Of a DNA stretch of 19,423 nt, positions 7,528-14,213 are shown piece after piece. The translations under genes were made by a program, and so were the position numbers. The notes beneath the pieces are model-generated. The model saw only the letters and a list, made by a program, of their open reading frames with translations, ran no database searches and was not told the origin of the DNA. Each line of letters opens with the position of its first letter. Within the stretch, counting starts at the first letter, position 1. The DNA comes from Candidatus Peregrinibacteria bacterium (lineage in GTDB: Bacteria > Patescibacteriota > Gracilibacteria > UBA1369 > LOWO2-01-FULL-3), in assembly GCA_016214225.1 (NCBI GenBank), contig JACROX010000093.1, positions 1-19,423 on the forward strand, in the 5' to 3' direction.

Positions 7528-8511
7528 TTATTTAAGCCACAATTTATCGTAAATCCTCCATTTTTCGTCTGTCATTTCCCAATAAGGATAAATGGCCACG
7601 CCCGCGAAATTTTCTTCACTGCTTCTTATGTCGTTAAGCCCTTCGATCACGCCCTTTAATCCGTTTTCAATATTTTCAAATTTGGGATCAAAACCTTCTT
7701 TTACGTCTTCATACGCGGGGATGCCCATGAAAAGCTCTTTCCCCTCAAGTAAATCGCTCAGCATAATCGTTTGTTCTTTCACGAACCTTGCATACATCCA
7801 CGCGCTGTCCATCCCCTTGTCATAAGTCATAACAACTATTTGATCGGCGTATTTTGAAGCATCCGTATAAATTTTATCGGAATTTACATTGTCAAATTTT
7901 GCGATATTCTCGACAAATTTAACAAAAGAATCAGGGATATAAGCGGCTAAAGAAACCGATATTTTTTTATCTTTGGGAAGCAGCCCTCTGCACTCCTTAA
8001 GAACTTTTATAAAATTTTCATCATCATTATAGACAGGCTCAATATCGAAATGTATGCCGTCAAATCCCGCGAATTGCCCCAAAATCATACATTCTCTGGC
8101 GATATTATGTCTGACTTTTTCATCCGATAAATCAATTTTCCCTCTAACTTGTCCAAGCCACGCCTGATATTTTATGTCCTTATTAAACTGTCTCGCGTAC
8201 TCCAAAAAACTTATTGCGTAACTGTATGTTCTCGGGTTAATACTGCCATTTTTTTCAATCGGGCCCGCGTGAACAAAAACGGTGTCTATTTGATGTTTGG
8301 AAAGATTATTCACAAAATCCTGCACATCTTTCTTGCTTTTATAATCTTTCACCAATTCATGTCCCGCCCAAACGGCATTGTGTTTTTTATTTAAAATATG
8401 TCCGCTTCTATTCGCGGAAATCCCCATAAAAAAAACAACGAAAACAAATAAAACTCCAATTAAAGTTAAAAGAATGGAAACCCGCCACCATGTAAAATTA
8501 ATTTTTTTCAT
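7528..8511 (-). CDS. Membrane-anchored GH18-like glycoside hydrolase
   Basis: The 327-residue protein starts with a single hydrophobic segment (about residues 10-32) without a clear cleavage site, so it is probably an N-terminally anchored extracellular enzyme. The remaining ~290 residues look like a GH18-type TIM barrel: GFDGIHFDIEP (149-159) corresponds to the DGxDxDxE motif, with catalytic Glu158 and the assisting Asp156 present. The middle Asp is replaced by His154. VVMTYD (226-231) is the conserved substrate-binding strand, and YPYWEMTDEKW near the end supplies the usual late Trp. The family cleaves beta-1,4-GlcNAc-containing glycans via substrate-assisted catalysis, so peptidoglycan or host/environmental glycans are possible targets. 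The ATG overlaps the stop of the FG-GAP/SLH gene by 4 bp, indicating translational coupling. Confidence 0.82.
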   Translation of the reverse strand: MKKINFTWWRVSILLTLIGVLFVFVVFFMGISANRSGHILNKKHNAVWAGHELVKDYKSKKDVQDFVNNLSKHQIDTVFVHAGPIEKNGSINPRTYSYAISFLEYARQFNKDIKYQAWLGQVRGKIDLSDEKVRHNIARECMILGQFAGFDGIHFDIEPVYNDDENFIKVLKECRGLLPKDKKISVSLAAYIPDSFVKFVENIAKFDNVNSDKIYTDASKYADQIVVMTYDKGMDSAWMYARFVKEQTIMLSDLLEGKELFMGIPAYEDVKEGFDPKFENIENGLKGVIEGLNDIRSSEENFAGVAIYPYWEMTDEKWRIYDKLWLK

Positions 8512-10661
8512 GACTTAATTTCGCCATCTTCATTTTTCTTATTTAGAAACTCAATTGTTCTGGCAATAATATCATTCAGCTCATCCATAGTAATATTATC
8601 ATCCGGTCTAAACAAGTCCCCCTTATCCACCAAATTGTGGGAAACGGCAAAATTAACATATCTCGGATACCACCACATATATGGAATTTTTGCGTTCACG
8701 TCATGAAAATATGAAGGTTGATTAATCAAATTTTCAATTGATCCAAGAGTCCTTGTAAGTTCAAATTTATACATCGGCTTAATCAAATCAGCGGCTCCAA
8801 GTATGATTTTTAAAGCTTCTATTCTGGAGATATTAAAATCCGGATGAAAAGGGCTGTCTTGCTCGTTTAAATAGCCATTTATAAGACCAAGCATCGTAGC
8901 GGTGTTTATATCGTCATAATATTTATAAACGGGAAAAATATCCGGATAAAGTATTAAATTCGGATCGAGCTGAATTTTATCATACGAAGACATCGCCAAA
9001 AAATTAAACAAACAAAATTCTTTATGAGATGAACATTTTTGCAAATCATCGGACTTGGTATTTTTAAGATCAAAACTGTTAACAATAATACTTGTAAACT
9101 TCCCCCTTTGCACCAATTCGCTTTCAGAAGTATAGGCCCTTTTCCTGTTTCCATAAGGAAGACCATCACCCAAAAATATAAATAATTTCCCATTATTTAC
9201 GCCGTTTGTTATGTCCGAATAGCGCGAAGAAACAACTAAATCTTTGTTTCCGTCACCATTAAAATCCATTACGGACAAGCCATATCCAAACCAATCATCG
9301 GGATTTTCTCCATGGATTACGGAAGTAAACTCTTTATTTTTTATATTATATGAATTTTTAAATTGCCCTTTCGCGTTTATGATATAAACATTTCCGGCTT
9401 CAGAGCTTGCTTCCATTCCAAGTCCCGGCGCGCCGATTATAATTTCAGGATTTTTATCATTATCCAAATCTTTCAAAAGAACACTCGCTCCAAGAACGGA
9501 CTCGCCGATATTTCCATCTATTAAAATACCGGGAGAAGGGAAATTAAGTCCGCCATAGTAAACTTTGACAATACCATTTGTCTTTTTCCCGCGGAAAGGG
9601 AATGAAGAAATAGCCAAATCATCAATTCTGTCCCCGTTTAAATCAGCCGCATCCATGGAAAAACCAAACCATCCCCTACTATAATCTCCATCAATCACAA
9701 AATTTGGCTTATCAATTTTTGAAATATAAGGATCTTTATTAAGCCTATAAACGTATACTTTTCCGGCCCCCTTTAGTAAGCCGACATTGGCGCCATAAGC
9801 TGATATCGCGACATCTTCTATTTGATCCCCATCAAAATCCCCTTTTGTTATGGCGGAGCCAAAATTCTCATCGGCTTTTTGTCCGCGAAAAACCGTATTG
9901 GCAAAATTCTCACCGGCTTTATTTACGGAAAGCCCTTCTCTGCCTCCCCAGTATCCATACACGACACCGGTCGAGTCATTGTTGCTATTTTTAAAATATG
10001 GAGCCGAAACAAGTAAATCATCTATATAGTCATGATTCAAATCCATAGTAGCCAAAGTCAATCCGAAACCATCCAAATCGCCATTGCCTGTTAATACATA
10101 ATCAGGCTTATTGTAGGCAAAATCTACGTTTTGACCGGTCCAGTCTTTTTTTCCGTACATTATATATACGCGACCGGGTCTTTTATCATTTACGTAAGCA
10201 TTAAAAGCTCCTATCGCAATATCTTTTATTCCATCATTATTAAAATCTCCGGAAGTTATGGTGGTGCCAAGTTGATCTCCGGAATAAGCCCCTGAAAAAG
10301 TTAAATCGGGTTGTATTTTCAAACTGCTTTCATAATTGGTCGGAAAATCGAATTTTTTACCAAAAACGACACTAACAGTGCCATTCCATTTTTTAAGGCC
10401 TGTAGACGCAAAAGGAGCGCCTATCGCGATATCATCGATTTTATCACCGTTAAAATCTCCAACCATAAAGGAAGATCCAAGTTCACCGCCGGGAACATTT
10501 CCCTTAAATTCAATTTTTTTATCGGCAATACCAGTGAAAAGCTCATATATCCAAGTATATTTGTCTACAAAAGTTTCACTGTAAGCACTGTAATTACCAT
10601 AAGCAATAAACAAAATGACAGACGCAAGCAGTAGATTTTTTTTTGGAATTCTAAAATTCAT
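8508..10661 (-). CDS. Secreted seven-bladed FG-GAP (integrin-alpha-like) propeller protein with SLH-like C-terminus
   Basis: The 717-residue protein begins with a signal peptide (about 1-28). Seven Ca-binding FG-GAP motifs follow, near residues 69, 139, 207, 275, 340, 398 and 466, each of the DxNxDxxxD type (for example GDFNGDKIDDIAIGAP, GDFDGDQIEDVAISA, MDFNGDGNKDLVVSS). Seven repeats at 58-70 residue spacing predict one complete integrin-alpha-type beta-propeller. A linker with a possible disulfide (C542, C550) leads to two SLH-like segments: YYDDINTATMLGLINGYL...DFNISRIEALKIIL (581-621) and YFHDVN...YVNFAVSHNLV...RPDDNITMDEL (651-695). SLH domains anchor proteins to secondary cell-wall polymers or S-layers. 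The protein is therefore probably a surface adhesin or scaffold, coupled by an ATGA overlap to the GH18-like enzyme. A predicted promoter lies at 10684-10711, beside the TAGACA array of the divergent HTH gene. Confidence 0.9.
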   Translation of the reverse strand: MNFRIPKKNLLLASVILFIAYGNYSAYSETFVDKYTWIYELFTGIADKKIEFKGNVPGGELGSSFMVGDFNGDKIDDIAIGAPFASTGLKKWNGTVSVVFGKKFDFPTNYESSLKIQPDLTFSGAYSGDQLGTTITSGDFNNDGIKDIAIGAFNAYVNDKRPGRVYIMYGKKDWTGQNVDFAYNKPDYVLTGNGDLDGFGLTLATMDLNHDYIDDLLVSAPYFKNSNNDSTGVVYGYWGGREGLSVNKAGENFANTVFRGQKADENFGSAITKGDFDGDQIEDVAISAYGANVGLLKGAGKVYVYRLNKDPYISKIDKPNFVIDGDYSRGWFGFSMDAADLNGDRIDDLAISSFPFRGKKTNGIVKVYYGGLNFPSPGILIDGNIGESVLGASVLLKDLDNDKNPEIIIGAPGLGMEASSEAGNVYIINAKGQFKNSYNIKNKEFTSVIHGENPDDWFGYGLSVMDFNGDGNKDLVVSSRYSDITNGVNNGKLFIFLGDGLPYGNRKRAYTSESELVQRGKFTSIIVNSFDLKNTKSDDLQKCSSHKEFCLFNFLAMSSYDKIQLDPNLILYPDIFPVYKYYDDINTATMLGLINGYLNEQDSPFHPDFNISRIEALKIILGAADLIKPMYKFELTRTLGSIENLINQPSYFHDVNAKIPYMWWYPRYVNFAVSHNLVDKGDLFRPDDNITMDELNDIIARTIEFLNKKNEDGEIKS

Positions 10662-10683
10662 AACACAAAAATAAGGTATTCCC

Positions 10684-10711
10684 AGTATGGCACAAATTTA
10701 AAATATAACAA
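10684..10711 (-). promoter_or_regulatory. Predicted promoter of the FG-GAP/SLH-GH18 operon
   Basis: On the - strand, TTGTTA (10706-10711) and CATACT (10684-10689) are 16 bp apart, with TGC before the -10 making an extended -10. Both hexamers are 4/6 matches, so this is moderate evidence. The -35 lies 5 bp from the first TAGACA copy (10716-10721), so a protein bound there could affect this operon as well as the divergent regulator. Confidence 0.45.
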
Positions 10712-10715
10712 GCAC

Positions 10716-10790
10716 TAGACACGAGTAGACACCCGTACTACAATCGACACGACAAATGTCTACTATTTGTCTACATAATGTCTATAGACA
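10716..10790. promoter_or_regulatory. Operator-like array of TAGACA/TGTCTA sites upstream of and over the start of the HTH gene
   Basis: Exact TAGACA copies start at 10716, 10726 and 10785, and exact TGTCTA copies at 10757, 10768 and 10779. The variant TCGACA is at 10744. The last two copies join into the perfect palindrome TGTCTATAGACA (10779-10790), which overlaps the first ATG (10778) of the HTH gene. Steps of 10, 11 and 11 bp put neighbouring copies on the same DNA face. The upstream copies point right and the later ones left, around a gap near 10732-10756. The neighbouring HTH protein is the obvious candidate binder and would be autoregulatory. Confidence 0.75.
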
Positions 10791-11440
10791 ACAAGATGAC
10801 AATGGAAATTTTAGATAAAGAGCATAAAATAGACCGAAAAGCCGCTAGCAGACTATTAAAAATGTCAATACGGACAGTAGACAGGTATGTAAAAGATAAA
10901 AAATTATCTACTCGGGTAGTAGACGGGAGAATATGGCTTAGTAGAAAAGAAATAAATGACTTTAGGCATAGAAAAGAGTCGCCAATTACAGTAGACAATG
11001 TAGACATGTCTACACCTAAAATGTCTATAGATAATCTAGCAGACAATGTAGACATTAGTAGACATGAATTTGTCGACACCTTGTCTACTACTCCAAGAAA
11101 AATCAGAGAGAAAGACGACGAAATATATAAGAAACTATATTCTGAAATGAAGGAGGATATTAAGGAGAAACAAGAACGTTTGGAAATAGCAAATTATAGA
11201 GTTGGTCAATTGGAAGCTCAATTGCGCGGCAGTATTCCAATGCTTGAATTTCATCGTCAAAACTATGAAAAAGAGAAAAAAGAGGAGGAATTTAAGAATA
11301 AGATAGGGGAATATGAAAAAGAGCGGAAAGGCCTATTTCAAAAGATAAGATATGAAGCATTCAGCAAACGCATATTCCTCGCGATTCTATTGATAATAAT
11401 AGCTCTGCAACCGCTCTGGCTACTTCTCCTGTACAAATAA
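10778..11440 (+). CDS. Membrane-tethered HTH DNA-binding protein with operator motifs in its own coding sequence
   Basis: The 220-residue protein has four parts. An excisionase/MerR-like HTH occupies about residues 15-63 (RKAASRLLKMSIRTVDRYV, then a basic wing KLSTRVVDGRIWLSRKEI). A low-complexity VD/MS-rich linker spans 64-105. A highly charged coiled coil runs from about 108 to 193, and a single C-terminal transmembrane helix covers about 198-219 (FLAILLIIIALQPLWLLLL). The linker repeats (VDNVDMST, MSIDN, DNVDIS) arise because GTAGAC and ATGTCTAY motifs are read in frame as VD and MS(T/I). No Shine-Dalgarno sequence precedes ATG 10778, which lies inside the array; ATG 10796 and 10802 are in-frame alternatives. 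The topology predicts a cytoplasmic DNA-binding domain held at the membrane. I know no exact family; a tail-anchored one-component regulator or a DNA tether are both possible. Confidence 0.85.
   Translation: MSIDNKMTMEILDKEHKIDRKAASRLLKMSIRTVDRYVKDKKLSTRVVDGRIWLSRKEINDFRHRKESPITVDNVDMSTPKMSIDNLADNVDISRHEFVDTLSTTPRKIREKDDEIYKKLYSEMKEDIKEKQERLEIANYRVGQLEAQLRGSIPMLEFHRQNYEKEKKEEEFKNKIGEYEKERKGLFQKIRYEAFSKRIFLAILLIIIALQPLWLLLLYK
10992..11087. promoter_or_regulatory. Second TAGACA/TGTCTA cluster, inside the HTH coding sequence
   Basis: TAGACA copies start at 10992, 11001, 11049 and 11059, and TGTCTA copies at 11007, 11022 and 11082. Variants are TGTCGACA (11071-11078) and CAGACA (11040). TAGACATGTCTA (11001-11012) is a perfect palindrome with half-sites in the opposite order to the one at 10779. 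Steps of 9 and 10 bp recur. One isolated copy sits between the clusters at 10878. The cluster lies exactly over the unstructured linker of the protein, where codon constraint is weakest. Confidence 0.72.
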
Positions 11441-11448
11441 AAAGGGAC

Positions 11449-12069
11449 CTACTCCATCTCAATAATATTTTTCTTTATAACTTCTATTTTAAGGTTAAGG
11501 AAAGCGCCATCAAGTCTGTTAAAAATTCCCCCGGGGGTTTCAAGGATTTTAGTCATATCAGAAGCCTCTCCTATGGCCTTAAAGGTATAAGGTAAAGATA
11601 AAATACTTCCATTTAAAAGCACTTGCCCTTGAGGAAGAGTATCAAATCCAACGGTTGAATTTGTAATTCTTATATTATTTACGCTTACGGACTGCGCTCC
11701 GGCCAAAAATAATTCATTTACCATGTCGACAATCCACGCGGTTGAAATATTTTTATTAATTTTTATCTCAATACCGGGACCAAAAATCTTAAATTGGCCC
11801 GACAATTTTTTATATTTTTCAATTTCCTTTTTTATCGCATCCAAAGCCAAATTTTGATCTGAAAGATTGCTAAGAACTCTTTCCAAATCATTTATTTCAC
11901 CGGAAATACCCTTATTCTTTGCTTTAAGTATTTTAATTTCCTGAAAGATATTGCTTTTGCTGTCCCTTGATATGACGTTGTTTACATTCGTGAAAGATCG
12001 TCCTTGCGATATGATCGCGAAACCGAGCATGGACGCGACAATTATAATATATATTTTTCTTTTATTCAT
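11449..12069 (-). CDS. DUF881 family membrane protein (YlxW/YlxX-like), copy 2
   Basis: The 206-residue protein has an N-terminal hydrophobic anchor (residues 5-24) and a coiled coil (about 38-90, EIKILKAKNKGISGEINDLE). The DUF881 core follows (about 95-200): FGPGIEIKI, the invariant-looking LFLAGAQSVSVNNIRIT, QVLLNGSILSLPYTFKAIGE and the closing LKIEVIKK. DUF881 proteins such as Bacillus YlxW/YlxX are found near division and envelope genes, but their biochemical role is not established. The predicted topology has the coiled coil and DUF881 domain outside the cytoplasm. The gene starts 3 bp after the stop of its paralogue, so the pair is probably one operon, and the two products could form a heteromer. 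Confidence 0.86.
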   Translation of the reverse strand: MNKRKIYIIIVASMLGFAIISQGRSFTNVNNVISRDSKSNIFQEIKILKAKNKGISGEINDLERVLSNLSDQNLALDAIKKEIEKYKKLSGQFKIFGPGIEIKINKNISTAWIVDMVNELFLAGAQSVSVNNIRITNSTVGFDTLPQGQVLLNGSILSLPYTFKAIGEASDMTKILETPGGIFNRLDGAFLNLKIEVIKKNIIEME

Positions 12070-12072
12070 CTG

Positions 12073-12789
12073 TTATTTAACCAAATTTAAGTAATTATCC
12101 TTAAGGTCTCCATTGTAAATTGGCATGGCTATGGCATCTTTAATGGCGATTTTGAAGGTCAATTTGTTTTTCTGAATCCTGTCATACAAATCGGGGAGAA
12201 GGCCTCGATTTTGAATTCTATTGACCATAATCGCGCTATCTCCAATGGCAGTGATGGAGAAAGGAGGCGAAACATAAGAGTTATTGACTAAAATCGTAAG
12301 TCCTACCGATGAAATAGGGGACATGGCAATTACTCTTTGATTATTAACCGCGATCGATTCCGCGCCGGCGGAATTAAGAATATTTACCAAATCTCTTATG
12401 TCCGAGGCTTGCACCAAATTTTTATCTATGGATTTAGTATCTCCTCGGAGCGCCAGAGGGCTATCATCCAATGTTACCTCAATCCCTTTACCTCCGGTTT
12501 CCAATAATCCAATCTCTTTTTTTAAACCATCCAAAGTTTCAATATTTTCCTTTTTGGCCTGATTATCAATCACAGCCTGAGCCTTTTCTATCTGCTTACG
12601 CAAAAACACAATTCTACTCTGCAAATAAGATTGATCGTCCAAAAAATCCTTAAGAAGATCCTGCCTCGCGGACATTTCGTCCGTAAAAAACGTAACAGTT
12701 GACTTGCCGCCGGTCTTAAACTGCCAAGTGATAAGAGCGCCCACAAAAAAACCGGTGAATAAAAAAGTAAAAATAAAACTTTGTTTCAT
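12073..12789 (-). CDS. DUF881 family membrane protein (YlxW/YlxX-like), copy 1
   Basis: The 238-residue protein has an N-terminal membrane helix (about 5-25), a coiled coil (about 40-100: SYLQSRIVFLRKQIEKAQAV, LDGLKKEIGLLE) and a DUF881 core. The core signature GKGIEVTLDD, ILNSAGAESIAVNNQRVIAM, ILVNNSYVSPPFSITAIGDS matches that of the neighbouring paralogue. It has a longer insert (SPLALRGDTKSIDKNLVQAS) and a longer C-terminal tail than copy 2. The gene lies first in the two-gene - strand unit and is divergent from the glutamate racemase gene, with 74 bp between them. Linkage to a D-Glu synthesis gene is consistent with an envelope role, but this is only context. Confidence 0.86.
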   Translation of the reverse strand: MKQSFIFTFLFTGFFVGALITWQFKTGGKSTVTFFTDEMSARQDLLKDFLDDQSYLQSRIVFLRKQIEKAQAVIDNQAKKENIETLDGLKKEIGLLETGGKGIEVTLDDSPLALRGDTKSIDKNLVQASDIRDLVNILNSAGAESIAVNNQRVIAMSPISSVGLTILVNNSYVSPPFSITAIGDSAIMVNRIQNRGLLPDLYDRIQKNKLTFKIAIKDAIAMPIYNGDLKDNYLNLVK

Positions 12790-12812
12790 ATAAGCTCATT
12801 TTTCTACATCCC

Positions 12813-12841
12813 TTCTGGAATTTCAAGTAGATATGTATAAT
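12813..12841 (+). promoter_or_regulatory. Predicted promoter of murI
   Basis: A perfect TATAAT (12836-12841) lies 22 bp before the murI ATG. The -35 at 17-bp spacing (12813-12818, TTCTGG) is weak. Transcription would start near 12848, giving a very short leader of about 16 nt that fits the missing Shine-Dalgarno sequence. Confidence 0.42.
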
Positions 12842-12863
12842 AAGCCGGAATAATAATTTAAAT

Positions 12864-13691
12864 ATGATAGCAATTTTCGACTCGGGATATGGGGGATTGA
12901 CCGTAATGAAGCCTATAATCAATCTTTTACCGCAGTACGATTACATTTACTTGGGGGACAACGCGCGTAGTCCATATGGGAATCACAGCCCCGAAACCAT
13001 AAAAAAATTCGCGGAAGAAGCGGTGGAATATCTATTTTCCAAAGGGGCGGAATTGATAATATTTGCCTGTAATACGGCCTCAAGTACGGCTTTGCGTCAT
13101 GTTCAGCACAAATACCTTAAAGGAAAAGACGAAAAGGATAGAAAAATACTTGGAGTTTTAATCCCTGTTGCGCAGCAGGCCGTAAAAATAACGAAAAACG
13201 GAAAAATCGGAGTGGTTGGAACAAAAGCCACAATCAATTCAAATGTTTATGAAACAGAGATACATAAGTTAAATTCAAAAATTTCTATATACCAAAAAGC
13301 TTGTCCTTTACTTGTGCCATTCATAGAAGAAGGATGGCACACCAAGCCGGAGGCAAAATCAGTTCTGAAAAAATACTTGAGATCATTAAAAGATTGCCAT
13401 ATTGATACGTTAATTTTGGGATGTACCCACTATCCTTTAATGATAAAAGATTTTAAAAGGATTATGGGAAATAAAGTAAAAGTTCTTCCTTCGGGAGAAA
13501 TTACAGCGGAAAGTTTGAAAGCATATTTGGGAAGACATCCTGAAATAGAGAACAAACTAAGCAAAAACAAGAAAAGAGAATTTTTTACAACGGATGATCC
13601 TCAAAAATTTCAAGACTTCGCTGAAAAAAATCTTGGGATGAAAATAAAAATTCCGCAAAAAATTATCATTAACAATGTTAATAATGAATAA
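12864..13691 (+). CDS. murI: Glutamate racemase
   Basis: The 275-residue protein is a standard-length MurI, which interconverts L- and D-glutamate for the second position of the peptidoglycan stem peptide without a cofactor. Both catalytic cysteines are present: C69 in FACNTASS and C187 in ILGCTHYP. Other signatures are DSGYGGLT (6-13), GDNARSPYG (31-39) and GVVGTKATI (117-125). It is preceded by a TATAAT box and diverges from the DUF881 pair. Its stop overlaps the longest reading of the next gene by 17 bp, and a palindromic element begins right at its 3' end. The enzyme being intact matters for the left operon: it means the MurL-like protein is not needed as the only D-Glu source. Confidence 0.96.
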   Translation: MIAIFDSGYGGLTVMKPIINLLPQYDYIYLGDNARSPYGNHSPETIKKFAEEAVEYLFSKGAELIIFACNTASSTALRHVQHKYLKGKDEKDRKILGVLIPVAQQAVKITKNGKIGVVGTKATINSNVYETEIHKLNSKISIYQKACPLLVPFIEEGWHTKPEAKSVLKKYLRSLKDCHIDTLILGCTHYPLMIKDFKRIMGNKVKVLPSGEITAESLKAYLGRHPEIENKLSKNKKREFFTTDDPQKFQDFAEKNLGMKIKIPQKIIINNVNNE

Positions 13692-14205
13692 AAGAATCTG
13701 TGAAAAACCATCAGATGCAAGGCGACAGAAAAATTTTGATTCGCAGTGTACTAACTGTACAGGAGAATCAAAATTTTTCGACAACATAGCAGGTGATGGT
13801 TTTTCACAGATTCTTAAAATAACGAAAATTTCGGAATGGGTTTTACGTGTAGGCATATTCGGGACTTTTTTAGGACATGGCATGTTTGGCCTTGCCGTAA
13901 AACAGAGTTTCATACCGCTTATAACAGGATTTGGTTTCAGCGAATCAATGGCTGTAAAATTACTGCCGCTCATAGGCGCGACGGATATTGTAGTAGCCTT
14001 TTTGGCCTTGTTATGGCCTATACGAATTGTATTGATGTGGGCGATCTTATGGGCATTCGCCACTGCGCTAAGCAGGCCGATTGCCGGCGAACCGATTTGG
14101 GACTTTGTGGAACGCTCGGCAAACTGGGCCGCCCCGCTTGCCCTATTGGCGCTGCAAGGCTTCCCAAAAAAACTGAAAGACGTTTTTACCATACACGATT
14201 TTTAA
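13675..14205 (+). CDS. Small DoxX-like four-helix membrane protein with element-encoded N-terminus
   Basis: The 176-residue frame has two parts. Residues ~4-47 are encoded by the 124-bp palindromic element and are polar. From about residue 50 on it is a hydrophobic protein with roughly four membrane helices: VLRVGIFGTFLGHGMFGLAV, LLPLIGATDIVVAFLAL, IVLMWAILWAFATAL and WAAPLALLAL. A conserved-looking RPIAGEPIWDFVERSANW loop lies between helices 3 and 4. The pattern resembles DoxX-like membrane proteins of unknown function; I cannot name a substrate. ATG 13684 is an alternative start. There is no canonical start codon between the end of the element and helix 1, so the present gene appears to depend on the element for its start. 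It may be co-transcribed with murI, and it converges on guaA with an 8-bp gap. Confidence 0.65.
   Translation: MLIMNKRICEKPSDARRQKNFDSQCTNCTGESKFFDNIAGDGFSQILKITKISEWVLRVGIFGTFLGHGMFGLAVKQSFIPLITGFGFSESMAVKLLPLIGATDIVVAFLALLWPIRIVLMWAILWAFATALSRPIAGEPIWDFVERSANWAAPLALLALQGFPKKLKDVFTIHDF
13692..13815. repeat. 124-bp palindromic element, translated in frame (RPE/MITE-like)
   Basis: The outer arms are perfect 22-bp inverted repeats (13692-13713 and 13794-13815). Inner arms are a perfect 14-bp pair (13729-13742 and 13765-13778). The centre is a small hairpin, TGTAC-TAACT-GTACA (about 13747-13761). Two asymmetric internal stretches separate the arms. The element starts 1 bp past the murI stop and is read in frame into the membrane-protein gene. 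It has no transposase, so if mobile it would need help in trans. Confidence 0.88.
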
Positions 14206-14213
14206 AGGTTCAA

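Noticed and set aside
10716..11087. CRISPR array or tandem minisatellite
   Set aside because: The repeat unit is only 6-8 bp, occurs in both orientations and has no uniform spacers, so it fits binding sites better.
13557..14192. 211-codon - strand ORF across the end of murI and the membrane-protein gene
   Set aside because: It is antisense to two well-supported frames. It is open mainly because the palindromic element is open on both strands, and its composition is unlike a normal protein.
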